This document shows, piece by piece, positions 27,052-37,962 of a stretch of DNA of 64,000 nucleotides. The translations under genes were made by a program, and so were the position numbers. Every line of letters begins with the position of its first letter. Position 1 is the stretch's first letter. Source of the stretch: SZAS-79 sp963844255 (GTDB lineage: Bacteria; Pseudomonadota; Gammaproteobacteria; Burkholderiales; SG8-39); contig CAWJNP010000001.1 of NCBI GenBank assembly GCA_963844255.1, positions 62,001-126,000 of the forward strand, read 5' to 3'. The notes under the pieces were generated by a model. It made no database searches. It saw nothing but the letters and a program-made list of their open reading frames with translations, and was not told where the DNA came from.

Positions 27052-27097
27052 TTCACGTATCATTGCGCCTCCCTTGAAGTGGCACTCAGCGATAAGC

Positions 27098-29041
27098 ATG
27101 CGTTTTCCAAAGGAATTTGACGTTATTGTGATTGGTGGCGGTCATGCCGGAAGCGAAGCCGCGCTCGCCGCAGCGCGTGCAGGGTGCAGGACGCTGCTGC
27201 TTACCCATAGCATCGAAACCCTTGGACAGATGTCGTGCAATCCTTCGATTGGAGGAATCGGCAAGGGCCATCTCGTCAGGGAAATCGATGCTCTGGGCGG
27301 CGCGATGGCGCTGGCGACCGACGAAGCGGGAATCCAGTTCCGCACCCTCAATTCGTCCAAGGGGCAGGCCGTGCGGGCCACCCGTGCGCAGGCTGACCGT
27401 GTGCTCTATCGGAAGGCGATGCGCGCCCGCCTCGAAAGCCAGGTCAATCTGACACTGTTTCAACAGGCGGTGGACGACATCGTTCTGGAGGGTGACCGTG
27501 CCGTCGGGGTTGTCACCCAGATCGGTTTGGAGTTTCGATGCCGTGCCATCGTCCTCACGACGGGGACTTTCCTCGGGGGGCTGATACACGTCGGCATGGA
27601 GAGTCACCAAGGGGGGCGGGCCGGGGATCCGGCGGCGCTTACACTCGCATCCAGGTTACGGGAGATGAATCTGCCGGTCGGGCGTCTAAAGACTGGAACG
27701 CCGCCACGTCTTGATGGCCGCAGCATCGATTTCTCGGCCATGCAGGTGCAGCCGGGAGACTCGCCGGAACCGGTTTTTTCGTTCCTCGGTTCGAAGGAAA
27801 TGCATCCGGCGCAATTGCCGTGCTGGATCACCCATACCAATGAACGCACCCACGAGATTATCCGCAGGGGGCTGGATCGGTCGCCCCTGTTTACCGGCGT
27901 AATCCAGGGCGTCGGGCCGCGCTATTGCCCCTCGATTGAAGACAAGATTCATCGCTTTGCGGGCAAGGCGAGCCATCAGATTTTTCTCGAACCGGAAGGC
28001 TTGAGCACGCAGGAGTTCTATCCCAACGGCATCTCCACCAGTCTGCCGTTCGACGTTCAGCTGGCGGCGGTAAACAGCATCCGCGGCCTGGAGAACGCCC
28101 ACATTCTCCGCCCCGGTTATGCGATCGAGTATGACTACTTCGATCCCCGCAATCTGAAGTCTTCGCTGGAGACCAAATCGGTTCGCGGTCTGTTCTTTGC
28201 CGGTCAGATCAATGGAACGACCGGGTATGAGGAAGCGGCGGCACAGGGGCTGCTCGCCGGGTTGAACGCGGCGCTCCAGACGCTCGGGCGCGATCCCTGG
28301 TGTCCCCGACGGGACGAGGCTTATCTGGGCGTTCTGGTTGATGACCTGATCACGCGTGGTGTGTCCGAACCGTATCGCATGTTCACCAGCCGAGCCGAGT
28401 ATCGTCTGATGCTCCGCGAGGACAATGCCGACCTGCGCTTGACGCAGATGGGGCGCTCTCTCGGGATTGTTGATGATGCACGCTGGGACGCCTTCAACCG
28501 CAAGCGCGACGCGATTGCAGCGGAGCAGGAAAGGCTCAAATCAATCTGGGTGAATCCACGGACGCTCCCTGCAGGGGATGCGGAGCGGGTCCTGGGAAAA
28601 GCCATCGAACGCGAGTACACCCTTGCCGAGCTACTGCGCAGGCCCGATGTGACCTACGCTGCCCTCATGACGCTGCCTGGCGTGGGTACCGGGGTCGTGG
28701 ATTCCGTCATTGCCGAGCAGGTCGAAGTGCAGGCGAAGTATTCCGGCTACATCACCCGACAGCAGGAGGAGGTTGCACGGCGAGAATCGCAGGGTGCGCT
28801 CAGGTTGCCTCTCGAACTCGATTACCTGCAGGTTCGCGGGCTTTCGCGCGAGGTTCAGCAGAAGCTCAACCGGCATAAGCCAGAGACGATCGGGCAGGCT
28901 GCGCGCATGCAGGGAATCACGCCTGCAGCGATTTCGCTGCTGCTTGTTCACCTGAAGCGAGGATTCATGCAGGGTGGCGTTGCCCCGGCGGACGCGGCAG
29001 GGACGGAGCGCGAAGGCTCGCTGCGGAAGAAGTCCGCGTGA
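27098..29041 (+). CDS. mnmG: tRNA uridine-5-carboxymethylaminomethyl modification enzyme MnmG
   Basis: FAD-dependent partner of MnmE in wobble uridine modification. The start ATG 27098 (MRFPKEFDVIVIGGGHAGSE) gives 647 residues; the frame is open 52 codons further upstream but only because it reads through the parS sites. Landmarks are the FAD motif GGGHAGSEAALAAARAG, MSCNPSIGGIGKGHLVREID, GLKTGTPPR-type LPVGRLKTGTPPRL, and GQINGTTGYEEAAAQGLLAG. The C-terminal helical domain binds MnmE and tRNA. It overlaps rsmG by 4 bp and heads the rsmG-parA-parB operon. Confidence 0.97.
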   Translation: MRFPKEFDVIVIGGGHAGSEAALAAARAGCRTLLLTHSIETLGQMSCNPSIGGIGKGHLVREIDALGGAMALATDEAGIQFRTLNSSKGQAVRATRAQADRVLYRKAMRARLESQVNLTLFQQAVDDIVLEGDRAVGVVTQIGLEFRCRAIVLTTGTFLGGLIHVGMESHQGGRAGDPAALTLASRLREMNLPVGRLKTGTPPRLDGRSIDFSAMQVQPGDSPEPVFSFLGSKEMHPAQLPCWITHTNERTHEIIRRGLDRSPLFTGVIQGVGPRYCPSIEDKIHRFAGKASHQIFLEPEGLSTQEFYPNGISTSLPFDVQLAAVNSIRGLENAHILRPGYAIEYDYFDPRNLKSSLETKSVRGLFFAGQINGTTGYEEAAAQGLLAGLNAALQTLGRDPWCPRRDEAYLGVLVDDLITRGVSEPYRMFTSRAEYRLMLREDNADLRLTQMGRSLGIVDDARWDAFNRKRDAIAAEQERLKSIWVNPRTLPAGDAERVLGKAIEREYTLAELLRRPDVTYAALMTLPGVGTGVVDSVIAEQVEVQAKYSGYITRQQEEVARRESQGALRLPLELDYLQVRGLSREVQQKLNRHKPETIGQAARMQGITPAAISLLLVHLKRGFMQGGVAPADAAGTEREGSLRKKSA

Positions 29042-29664
29042 CACCGGCAGATACGCTGGCACGCGGGCTGGATGGCCTCCGTCTTGAGCTGCCCTTGGAG
29101 GCGACAGGCAAACTGCTCGCCTATGTGGAATTGCTCGCCAAATGGAACAAAACCTACAACCTAACCGCAATCCGCGAGCCCGAGCGCATGGTGAGCCACC
29201 ATTTGATCGATTCACTGTCGGTACTTCCTTACCTTGAACAAGGGTCGCTTGTCGATGTTGGCGCGGGTGGCGGACTACCCGGAATTCCGATTGCCATTGC
29301 GCAACCGCATCGCGCCGTCAGCCTGAATGACAGCAATCAGAAAAAGGCGGCCTTCATGCAGCAGGCAACGATTGAACTCGGCCTGTCCAATGTCCAGGTT
29401 CATCCGGGACGCGCGGAAGCATGGCATCCCGTACCGCGCTTTGACGGCGCGATCTCCCGCGCATTTGCCGAACTGGGCGATTTCATTGCGGCATGCCGGC
29501 AGTTGGTCAAGCCAGGTGGGTTCTATGCCGCGATGAAAGGGATGTACCCGGATGACGAGCTTCTGAAGCTGCCTGCGGATGTCAAATGCCGCACGCCGAT
29601 CCGTCTGGATGTACCGCTGGTCGACGGTGCGCGTCACCTTGTGGTTTGCCGGATCGAGGCATAG
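29038..29664 (+). CDS. rsmG: 16S rRNA (guanine-N7) methyltransferase RsmG
   Basis: Methylates G527 of 16S rRNA using S-adenosylmethionine. The 208-residue protein starts at GTG 29038, overlapping the mnmG stop. It shows the entry motif WNKTYNLTAIREPERMVSHH, the SAM-binding VDVGAGGGLPGIPIAI and the later ISRAFAELGDF segment. Sequence length and gene position are standard (formerly gidB). Loss of this gene gives low-level streptomycin resistance in other bacteria. Confidence 0.96.
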   Translation: MTPADTLARGLDGLRLELPLEATGKLLAYVELLAKWNKTYNLTAIREPERMVSHHLIDSLSVLPYLEQGSLVDVGAGGGLPGIPIAIAQPHRAVSLNDSNQKKAAFMQQATIELGLSNVQVHPGRAEAWHPVPRFDGAISRAFAELGDFIAACRQLVKPGGFYAAMKGMYPDDELLKLPADVKCRTPIRLDVPLVDGARHLVVCRIEA

Positions 29665-29666
29665 AC

Positions 29667-30455
29667 ATGGCGAGAATTCTTGCGGTGGTGAATCAGAAAG
29701 GTGGTGTCGGAAAAACCACGACCAGCGTAAATCTTGGAGCAGGGCTGGCGGCGGCTGGGAAGCGGGTGCTGCTCGTCGACCTCGATCCCCAGGGAAATGC
29801 CACGACAGGTAGCGGGATCGACAAGCGTACGGTTTCCCGTACGGTGTACCAGGTTCTGCTCGGGCTGGGCGAGGTCGCCACAATCCGGGTGGTGTCCGAA
29901 AAAGGAAAATACGACCTGCTGCCGGCGAATCGGGAACTCGCCGGTGCGGAAATTGACCTTGTGGAACTTCCCAACCGTGAAGGAAGACTCAAAGCTGCGC
30001 TGGCAGTTGTTGCGAATGAGTACGATTACATCCTGATCGACTGTCCTCCCTCACTCTCTCTGCTGACCATCAACGGTTTGGTTGCGGCGGGCGAGGTCCT
30101 TATCCCAATGCAATGTGAGTACTACGCTCTGGAGGGTTTGTCCGACTTGGTGGGTACGGTCAAACGGGTGCGAGCCCATCTGAACCCGGGGTTGGAGATC
30201 GGTGGGCTTCTGCGCACCATGTACGACCCGCGCAATACGCTTTCTCAGCAGGTATCGGCGCAACTGGAGCAGCACTTCGGTGCGAAGGTTTTCACCACGC
30301 TGGTGCCAAGGAACATCCGTCTTGCCGAGGCACCGAGCTACGGTGCGCCCGCCCTCGTCTGGGATCCGAGTTCCAAGGGGGCACTGGCCTATATGGCGTT
30401 GACCGAAGAAATACTGGCCCGTGCGGCCATCGTAGAGGGGTTGGAAGCGAAATGA
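29667..30455 (+). CDS. parA: Chromosome partitioning ATPase ParA (Soj)
   Basis: Walker-type ATPase that moves ParB-parS complexes during chromosome segregation. With ATG 29667 it has 262 residues: MARILAVVNQKGGVGKTTTS carries the deviant Walker A motif KGGVGKTT, followed by DLDPQGNATTGSG and the Walker B-like YILIDCPPSLSLLTINGL. It starts 2 bp after rsmG and overlaps parB by 4 bp. The frame is open upstream into rsmG but the family start is clear. Confidence 0.96.
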   Translation: MARILAVVNQKGGVGKTTTSVNLGAGLAAAGKRVLLVDLDPQGNATTGSGIDKRTVSRTVYQVLLGLGEVATIRVVSEKGKYDLLPANRELAGAEIDLVELPNREGRLKAALAVVANEYDYILIDCPPSLSLLTINGLVAAGEVLIPMQCEYYALEGLSDLVGTVKRVRAHLNPGLEIGGLLRTMYDPRNTLSQQVSAQLEQHFGAKVFTTLVPRNIRLAEAPSYGAPALVWDPSSKGALAYMALTEEILARAAIVEGLEAK

Positions 30456-31294
30456 TCAAACCTAAAGGACTGGGCCGCGGCCTGGATGCGCTGCTGGGCG
30501 GCGAGGAACCGACAAAAGACGCGCTGCTTACGCTTGCAGTAAACCGGATACGTCCGGGAAAGTACCAGCCGCGTACACAGATGGATCAGGAGGCGCTCGC
30601 CGAACTGGCGGCGTCAATCAAGTCCCAGGGATTGATGCAACCAGTTCTGGTTCGGCCTGTGGACCGGGATCGCTACGAACTGATCGCAGGCGAGCGTCGC
30701 TGGCGCGCTGCACAGATGGCGGGATTGGAGTACATGCCGGCACTGGTGCGTGAAGTGCCCGACGAGTCCGCGCTCGCCATGGCCCTCATCGAGAACATCC
30801 AGCGGGAGAACCTCAATGCAATGGAAGAGGCCGCTGGCCTGCAGCGGCTGGTCCAGGAATTCAAGATGACCCATCAGCAGGCAGCGGACGCCGTCGGCCG
30901 CTCGCGTAGCGCGGCGAGCAACCTCCTGCGTCTGCTCAACCTGGCCAAACCCGTGCAGGCCATGGTGATGGAGGGTGTCCTCGAAATGGGTCATGCACGC
31001 GCACTACTTGCACTCGATGGCGCCCGCCAGATCGAAGCGGCGAACCGGGCATCGGCACGCGGTCTTTCGGTGCGCGAGACCGAGGCACTCGCGCAGCAGC
31101 TGCTGAAGGGCGGCGGCGTGGCCAGACGCAAAAAGGCAGACCGTGATATCGCGCGGCTGGAGGAGGAAACAGCCGAGAAAATCGGAACCTCCGTAGAGAT
31201 CAAGCCCGGCAAGAAGGGTTCGGGAAAACTTGTACTGCACTACTCAAGCTTTTCGCACCTGGACGAACTGCTCGCGAAACTCGTGCGTCACTAG
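30452..31294 (+). CDS. parB: Chromosome partitioning protein ParB
   Basis: CTP-dependent clamp that binds parS and spreads along DNA. The 280-residue protein has the start LGRGLDALLGG, the ParB/Srx core RPGKYQPRTQMDQEALAELA with the CTP/arginine motif GERRWRAAQMAG, ENIQRENLNAMEEA, and the helix-turn-helix MTHQQAADAVGRSRSAASNL that reads parS. A C-terminal dimerisation domain follows. Its binding sites lie about 3.4 kb upstream, before mnmG. Confidence 0.96.
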   Translation: MIKPKGLGRGLDALLGGEEPTKDALLTLAVNRIRPGKYQPRTQMDQEALAELAASIKSQGLMQPVLVRPVDRDRYELIAGERRWRAAQMAGLEYMPALVREVPDESALAMALIENIQRENLNAMEEAAGLQRLVQEFKMTHQQAADAVGRSRSAASNLLRLLNLAKPVQAMVMEGVLEMGHARALLALDGARQIEAANRASARGLSVRETEALAQQLLKGGGVARRKKADRDIARLEEETAEKIGTSVEIKPGKKGSGKLVLHYSSFSHLDELLAKLVRH

Positions 31295-31365
31295 ATGAAA
31301 CGCACCATGTTGCATCGCGGTGCAGGATTGACTGAGATGTCCGAAGCCGATTACAATCAACAAGT

Positions 31366-31770
31366 TTGCTCGATGCGGAAAACCCTGACGTGATATTGGG
31401 TGTCAGGAGCAAGCCGATTCGCGTGGTTTTGGGCTGGCAGTTGATCGTCACCGCGTTTCTGGCTTTGATTGCCGGCTGGTTCGAAGGACAGCACGGGGCA
31501 ATGTCGGCCGCACTTGGTGGCGGTGTAAGCATAGTGGCAGGCTTGGGTTTTGCAGCAGTGACTCAAATGAGCAGGGACAAGTCTGCGGGGGGGACGCTGG
31601 TAACGGCGCTGCAGGCCGAGTCGGTCAAGATCGGACTCGCCGTAATTCTTCTCTGGATGGTGCTGACGACATATGAAGGCGTCGTAGTGCCTGTTTGCGT
31701 CGGATCGTTTGCTTTGTCGATCCTGATTTTTTCGATGGCCTTTTTTGTACGCGACCATGGCAGCAGATAA
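31366..31770 (+). CDS. atpI: ATP synthase subunit I (AtpI)
   Basis: Small membrane protein at the head of the ATP synthase operon, thought to aid assembly of the c-ring. The 134-residue protein has four hydrophobic segments (LGWQLIVTAFLALIAGWF, AALGGGVSIVAGLGFAAV, IGLAVILLWMVLTTYEG, CVGSFALSILIFSMAFFV). The start is uncertain: TTG 31366 or GTG 31390, both in frame. It overlaps atpB by 14 bp, the usual arrangement. Confidence 0.86.
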   Translation: MLDAENPDVILGVRSKPIRVVLGWQLIVTAFLALIAGWFEGQHGAMSAALGGGVSIVAGLGFAAVTQMSRDKSAGGTLVTALQAESVKIGLAVILLWMVLTTYEGVVVPVCVGSFALSILIFSMAFFVRDHGSR

Positions 31771-32560
31771 AGAACTGAATCCCACCGAGTACATCGGGCA
31801 CCACCTGACCCACGGCAGCTACCAGTTTGGCGACAGTGGGTTCTGGTCGATCAATTTCGATTCCCTCGCTGTGGCCGTACTATTGGGCTTCGTCGGGATC
31901 GGTTTCATCTGGTGGACCGTTCGTGGCGCCACGTCGGGCGTCCCGGGCAAGCGGCAGGCATTCGTCGAACTTCTGTTCACGTTCGTGGATGACCAAGCCA
32001 AGAGCATATTCAAGCACGGAGACCGCGCAGCCTTCATCGCGCCCGCAGCGCTGACAGTGTTCGTCTGGGTGCTGCTGATGAACGCGATGGACTTCCTGCC
32101 GGTGGATATCATGGCCATGCTTACCCATGGCGTTTCCGCGCATGGTTTCCGCATCGTCCCGACCGCCGATGTGAACACGACCTTCGCGCTTGCCCTGACC
32201 GTGTTCGCGATGATGATCTACTTTTCGATCAAGGTTAAGGGTCTGGGCGGCTGGATGCACGAACTCTTCGCCACGCCTTTCGGCAAGGTGATGTTCCCGC
32301 TGAACCTGTTGTTCAATGCGATTGAGTACCTCTCAAAGCCCTTGTCGCATTCACTGCGGTTGTACGGAAACATGTATGCGGGGGAGTTGATTTTCCTGCT
32401 GCTCTGGACCTGGGCCGCCACCGGTGTCGCCGGCATATTCTTCAGTTTCATCCTCGGCCTGGGCTGGGCGATCTTCCACATCCTGATCGTCGCGCTGCAA
32501 GCCTATATTTTCATGATGCTCACCATCGTGTACATCGCGATGGCCCACGAGCATCACTAA
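31757..32560 (+). CDS. atpB: F1Fo ATP synthase subunit a
   Basis: Stator subunit forming the proton half-channels beside the c-ring. From ATG 31757 (MAADKELNPTEYIGHHLTHG) it has 267 residues; TTG 31745 is a weaker alternative. Multiple membrane helices are evident, and the essential arginine lies in SHSLRLYGNMYAGELIFLLL, with the late helix AYIFMMLTIVYIAMAHEHH. The position between atpI and atpE is canonical. Confidence 0.95.
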   Translation: MAADKELNPTEYIGHHLTHGSYQFGDSGFWSINFDSLAVAVLLGFVGIGFIWWTVRGATSGVPGKRQAFVELLFTFVDDQAKSIFKHGDRAAFIAPAALTVFVWVLLMNAMDFLPVDIMAMLTHGVSAHGFRIVPTADVNTTFALALTVFAMMIYFSIKVKGLGGWMHELFATPFGKVMFPLNLLFNAIEYLSKPLSHSLRLYGNMYAGELIFLLLWTWAATGVAGIFFSFILGLGWAIFHILIVALQAYIFMMLTIVYIAMAHEHH

Positions 32561-32604
32561 GCACCCGATCTCCCAATAATCTCCGCACAGAAAGGAAAAC
32601 AGCA

Positions 32605-32877
32605 ATGGAAAAGCTTCAACTCATCGCGATGGTGCAGGCCTACACCGGCATCGGCATCGGCCTAATGATCGGCCTGGGCGCCCTGGGCGCCTGCGTCGGC
32701 GTGGGCATCATGTGCAGCCGCTTCCTCGAAGCCGCGGCGCGCCAGCCCGAACTGACCGATTCGCTGCAGGCCAAGGTGTTCCTGCTGCTCGGCCTGATCG
32801 ACGCCTCGTTCATCATCGGCGTGGGTCTCGCGCTCTGGTTCGCAACCGGCAACCCGCTTCTCGGCAAACTCGGCTGA
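32605..32877 (+). CDS. atpE: F1Fo ATP synthase subunit c
   Basis: Proton-carrying c-ring subunit: a 90-residue hairpin of two membrane helices. The polar loop contains the conserved AARQPEL. The ion-binding carboxylate is Asp66 in LLGLIDASFIIG, with an isoleucine before and alanine after, and no sodium-type glutamate/serine/threonine set, so coupling to protons is inferred. The first helix is glycine-rich (GLMIGLGALGACVGVGI). An AGAAAGGAAA leader provides the ribosome site. Confidence 0.96.
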   Translation: MEKLQLIAMVQAYTGIGIGLMIGLGALGACVGVGIMCSRFLEAAARQPELTDSLQAKVFLLLGLIDASFIIGVGLALWFATGNPLLGKLG

Positions 32878-32912
32878 GCCGCGCGGCCGGTTTTTCCCGT
32901 TAGGGGGGACGC

Positions 32913-33384
32913 ATGAACATTAACTTTCTCGATCATTGCGCAGGCGCTGGTTTTTCTGGCGTTTATCGCGTTTACGATCAAGTTCGTCTGGCCGCCGATG
33001 CTCAAAGCGATCGAAACGCGGCAGAAGACCATCTCGGACGGCCTTGCCGCCGCTGATCAGGGTCGCAAGTCGCTGGAGACTTCTGCCAAGCAGGCAGCCG
33101 ACGAGATCCAGGCGGCGCGTGATCGCGCCGGAGAGATCCTCGGCCAGGCGGAAAAGCGCGCAGCGCAGATGATCGAAGCGGCGAAAACCGCGGCGAAGGA
33201 AGAGAGCGGGCGCGAAAAGGCTGCGGCAAAGGCAGAGATCGAGCAGGACGTTTCGCGCGCACGCGAGGCACTGCGCGAGCAGGTTGCGGCGCTTGCGGTC
33301 GCCGGTGCGGAGAAGATCCTGCAGCGCGAAGTCAACGCCCAGACGCACGCCGAACTGCTCACGCAACTGAAGCAAGAGATCTGA
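32913..33384 (+). CDS. atpF: F1Fo ATP synthase subunit b (apparent 1-base insertion near the start)
   Basis: Peripheral-stalk subunit with one N-terminal membrane helix and a long coiled coil. The ATG at 32913 encodes MNINFL, the usual opening, but the rest of the protein (IIAQALVFLAFIAFTIKFVW, then KAIETRQKTISDGLAAADQG and AVAGAEKILQREV) is in the next frame. Dropping the extra G at 32931 (CTC-G-ATC) restores a 156-residue protein, exactly the common family length. No start codon precedes the membrane helix in the downstream frame. I read this as a sequence error rather than a pseudogene. Confidence 0.88.
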
Positions 33385-33389
33385 CCTGA

Positions 33390-33926
33390 ATGGCTGAAAT
33401 CACCACGATTGCACGTCCATACGCCGAGGCCGTATTCGCCCTCGCCGATCAGGGCGGTGCTCTCGCGCAGTGGTCGGAGACGCTGGGCAGGTTTGCCCTT
33501 GTCGCGCAAGCGCCGGAGATGAGCGAGCTTTTCGGCAACCCAAAGGTAACCAACGCGCAGTTCGTCGATCTGTTTGCCTCGACAGCGGGCAGCATGCCTG
33601 CGGAAGCGAAGGGTCTGCTGCTGATGCTTGCCGAAAACAAGCGTCTCGAAGCGCTGCCGGCGGTCCACGAACAGTTCGAGCTGCTCAAGGCCGAGCGGGA
33701 AGGCGCAGTCGATGCGACGATCGAGTCGGCGTTTCCCCTGGAAGGCGGCGAACTCAACGCGCTCGTAGCCGACCTGGAGCGCAGGTTCAAGCGCAAGATC
33801 CGTCCGCAGGTCACCGTGGTCAAAGAACTCATCGGCGGTGCGCGTGTCACTGTCGGCGACAAGGTCATCGACGGTACCGTGCGCGGCAAACTCGACGCCA
33901 TGAATGCCGGATTGATGGGCAGCTGA
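33390..33926 (+). CDS. atpH: F1Fo ATP synthase subunit delta
   Basis: Caps the F1 head and joins it to the b-subunit stalk. The 178-residue protein begins MAEITTIARPYAEAVFALAD, the standard N-terminal motif, and ends with the conserved ETVVKELIGGARV-type segment (VTVVKELIGGARVTVGDKVI) and DGTVRGKLDAM. It lies 5 bp after atpF and before atpA. Length is typical. Confidence 0.95.
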   Translation: MAEITTIARPYAEAVFALADQGGALAQWSETLGRFALVAQAPEMSELFGNPKVTNAQFVDLFASTAGSMPAEAKGLLLMLAENKRLEALPAVHEQFELLKAEREGAVDATIESAFPLEGGELNALVADLERRFKRKIRPQVTVVKELIGGARVTVGDKVIDGTVRGKLDAMNAGLMGS

Positions 33927-33981
33927 TGTCACCCAAGCGCCCACCCACCATAGAACACACACTTACCAAATCGGAATCGCC

Positions 33982-35630
<1,649 letters not shown>

Positions 35631-35691
35631 GACCATGGCTCGTACTAAGCGCGGCTTGTACTAAGCGACTCGATCAGACAGAGGTCCAGGC

Positions 35692-36555
35692 ATGCCCGGC
35701 AGCAAGGAAATACGCACCAAGATCAAGAGCGTGCAGAACACGCGCAAGATCACCAAGGCCATGGAGATGGTCGCCGCCTCGAAGATGCGGAAGGCGCAGC
35801 AACGCATGCGCGCCGCGCGTCCCTATGCCGAGAAGATCCGCAACGTCGCGGCGCACATGAGCCATGCCAATCCCGAATACCGCCATCCGTTCCTGGTTGA
35901 GCGCGATTCGGTCAAGAAGGTCGGCATCATCGTGGTGACCTCCGACAAGGGATTGTGCGGCGGCCTGAACACCAACGTGCTGCGCATGGCGCTGGCCAAG
36001 ATGCGCGAATGGGAAGGCGAAGGCGAGCAGTTCGAAGTCTGCGCGATCGGCAACAAGGGGCTGGGCTTCATGCAGCGCCTGAAGGCCAACGTGGTCTCCC
36101 ATGTCACCGGTCTGGGCGACACGCCGCATATGGACAAGCTGATCGGCGCGGTGAAGGTCATGCTGAACGGTTACACCGAAGATCGTTTCGACCGGCTGGT
36201 GATCTTCTATACCAAGTTCATCAACACCATGAAGCAGGAGCCGGTGATGGAACAGCTGCTGCCGCTGTCAGGTGAAACCCTGGGTGCGCCCGAGGGCCTG
36301 TGGGACTACATCTACGAGCCCGATGCCAAGGCCGTGATCGACCAGGTTCTCACGCGTTACATCGAGGCGCTGATCTACCAGTCGGTGTCCGAGAATATCG
36401 CCTCCGAACAGAGTGCGCGGATGGTCGCGATGAAGGCCGCCAGCGACAACGCGGGCAACGTCATCGACGAACTGCAGCTCATCTACAACAAGTCGCGTCA
36501 GGCGGCGATCACCAAGGAACTCTCGGAGATCGTCGGCGGTGCAGCGGCCGTTTAA
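35692..36555 (+). CDS. atpG: F1Fo ATP synthase subunit gamma
   Basis: Central rotor shaft of F1. The 287-residue protein opens MPGSKEIRTKIKSVQNTRKI and continues TKAMEMVAASKMRKAQQRM, the N-terminal helix that enters the alpha/beta hexamer; the C-terminal helix shows EQSARMVAMKAASDNAGNVI and the ending RQAAITKELSEIVGGAAAV. SDKGLCGGLNTN is the other family hallmark. The length is typical and the frame is intact. Confidence 0.97.
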   Translation: MPGSKEIRTKIKSVQNTRKITKAMEMVAASKMRKAQQRMRAARPYAEKIRNVAAHMSHANPEYRHPFLVERDSVKKVGIIVVTSDKGLCGGLNTNVLRMALAKMREWEGEGEQFEVCAIGNKGLGFMQRLKANVVSHVTGLGDTPHMDKLIGAVKVMLNGYTEDRFDRLVIFYTKFINTMKQEPVMEQLLPLSGETLGAPEGLWDYIYEPDAKAVIDQVLTRYIEALIYQSVSENIASEQSARMVAMKAASDNAGNVIDELQLIYNKSRQAAITKELSEIVGGAAAV

Positions 36556-36582
36556 CCAAATCGAAATACTAGGAATGCAGCC

Positions 36583-37962
36583 ATGAACCAAGGAACAATC
36601 GTTCAGTGCATCGGTGCAGTCGTCGACGTGGAATTTCCGCGCGACCAGATGCCGGCCATCTATGACGCGCTCAAGATGGACGAAATCGGCCTGACGCTCG
36701 AAGTGCAGCAGCAGCTCGGTGACGGTATCGTGCGCACCATCGCGCTGGGATCCTCCGACGGACTGCGCCGCGGCATGACCGTGGTCAACACCAAGAACCC
36801 GATCATGGTGCCCATCGGTCCGAAGACCCTGGGACGCATCATGGACGTGCTCGGCCGTCCGATCGACGAGGCCGGCCCGATCGGTTCGGAAAAGACGTCC
36901 TCGATCCATCGCAATGCGCCGAAGTACGACGAACTCTCTCCCTCCCAGGACCTGCTCGAGACCGGCATCAAGGTGATCGATCTGGTCTGCCCGTTCGCCA
37001 AAGGCGGCAAGGTCGGCCTGTTCGGCGGCGCCGGCGTGGGCAAGACCGTGAACATGATGGAACTCATCAACAACATCGCGAAGAAACACTCCGGTCTGTC
37101 GGTATTCGCCGGCGTGGGCGAGCGCACCCGCGAGGGCAACGACTTCTACCACGAGATGAAGGACGGCGGCGTTCTCGACAAGGTCGCGCTGGTCTACGGC
37201 CAGATGAACGAGCCGCCGGGCAACCGCCTGCGCGTCGCGCTGACCGGGCTGACCATGGCCGAGGCATTCCGCGACGAGGGCCGTGACGTGCTGTTCTTCG
37301 TCGACAACATCTACCGCTTCACGCTGGCCGGTACCGAAGTGTCGGCACTGCTCGGCCGGATGCCTTCCGCGGTGGGCTACCAGCCGACCCTGGCCGAGGA
37401 AATGGGCCGCCTGCAGGAGCGCATCACCTCCACCAAGACCGGTTCGATCACCTCGATCCAGGCCGTGTACGTGCCTGCCGACGACCTGACCGACCCCTCG
37501 CCCGCGACCACGTTCGGCCACCTCGATTCCACCGTGGTGCTGTCGCGCGACATCGCGTCGCTGGGCATCTATCCCGCGGTCGACCCGCTCGATTCGACCA
37601 GCCGGCAGATGGACCCGCACGTGGTCGGCGAGGAGCATTACAACGTCGCACGTTCGGTGCAGTCGACCTTGCAGCGCTACAAGGAATTGCGCGACATCAT
37701 CGCAATTCTCGGCATGGACGAACTCTCGCCCGAAGACAAGCTGGCCGTGGCGCGCGCACGCAAGATCCAGCGCTTCCTGTCGCAGCCTTTCGACGTGGCA
37801 AAGAACTTTACCGGCCAGGACGGCAAGTACGTGCCGCTCGCCGAGACCATCAAGGGTTTCAAAGGCATCGTCGCCGGCGACTATGACCACCTGCCCGAGC
37901 AGGCGTTCTACATGGTCGGCGGCATCGAAGAAGCCGTCGAGAAAGCGAAGACGCTGCAGTAA
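36583..37962 (+). CDS. atpD: F1Fo ATP synthase subunit beta
   Basis: Catalytic subunit of F1. The 459-residue protein starts MNQGTIVQCIGAVVDVEFPR. It has the P-loop GGAGVGKTVNMMELI, the catalytic glutamate motif GVGERTREGNDFYHEM, Walker B VLFFVDNIYRFTLAGTEVSA and the signature PAVDPLDSTSR. It ends with a 1-base overlap with the atpC ATG. The frame is undamaged. Confidence 0.98.
   Translation: MNQGTIVQCIGAVVDVEFPRDQMPAIYDALKMDEIGLTLEVQQQLGDGIVRTIALGSSDGLRRGMTVVNTKNPIMVPIGPKTLGRIMDVLGRPIDEAGPIGSEKTSSIHRNAPKYDELSPSQDLLETGIKVIDLVCPFAKGGKVGLFGGAGVGKTVNMMELINNIAKKHSGLSVFAGVGERTREGNDFYHEMKDGGVLDKVALVYGQMNEPPGNRLRVALTGLTMAEAFRDEGRDVLFFVDNIYRFTLAGTEVSALLGRMPSAVGYQPTLAEEMGRLQERITSTKTGSITSIQAVYVPADDLTDPSPATTFGHLDSTVVLSRDIASLGIYPAVDPLDSTSRQMDPHVVGEEHYNVARSVQSTLQRYKELRDIIAILGMDELSPEDKLAVARARKIQRFLSQPFDVAKNFTGQDGKYVPLAETIKGFKGIVAGDYDHLPEQAFYMVGGIEEAVEKAKTLQ

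Larger units (their letters stand above)
26615..27097. other. 483-bp divergent intergenic region carrying parS sites
   Basis: Separates the minus-strand enolase-superfamily gene from the plus-strand mnmG operon. The left half is AT-richer and has TTGGTATG twice (26732-26739 and 26777-26784), a possible regulator site for the left gene. A 32-codon open stretch (26863-26961, ending EIGLKAK) reads like coding sequence but is too short to assign. The right half holds two parS sites described separately. Confidence 0.5.

Noticed and set aside
26942..27097. N-terminal extension of MnmG from 26942
   Set aside because: The extension translates the two parS sites (FHVKH and FHVEH) and does not resemble MnmG; ATG 27098 gives the normal N-terminus.
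32913..32950. Programmed frameshift in atpF
   Set aside because: No slippery heptamer is evident, and the same +1 type of break recurs in unrelated genes downstream, which points to sequence error.
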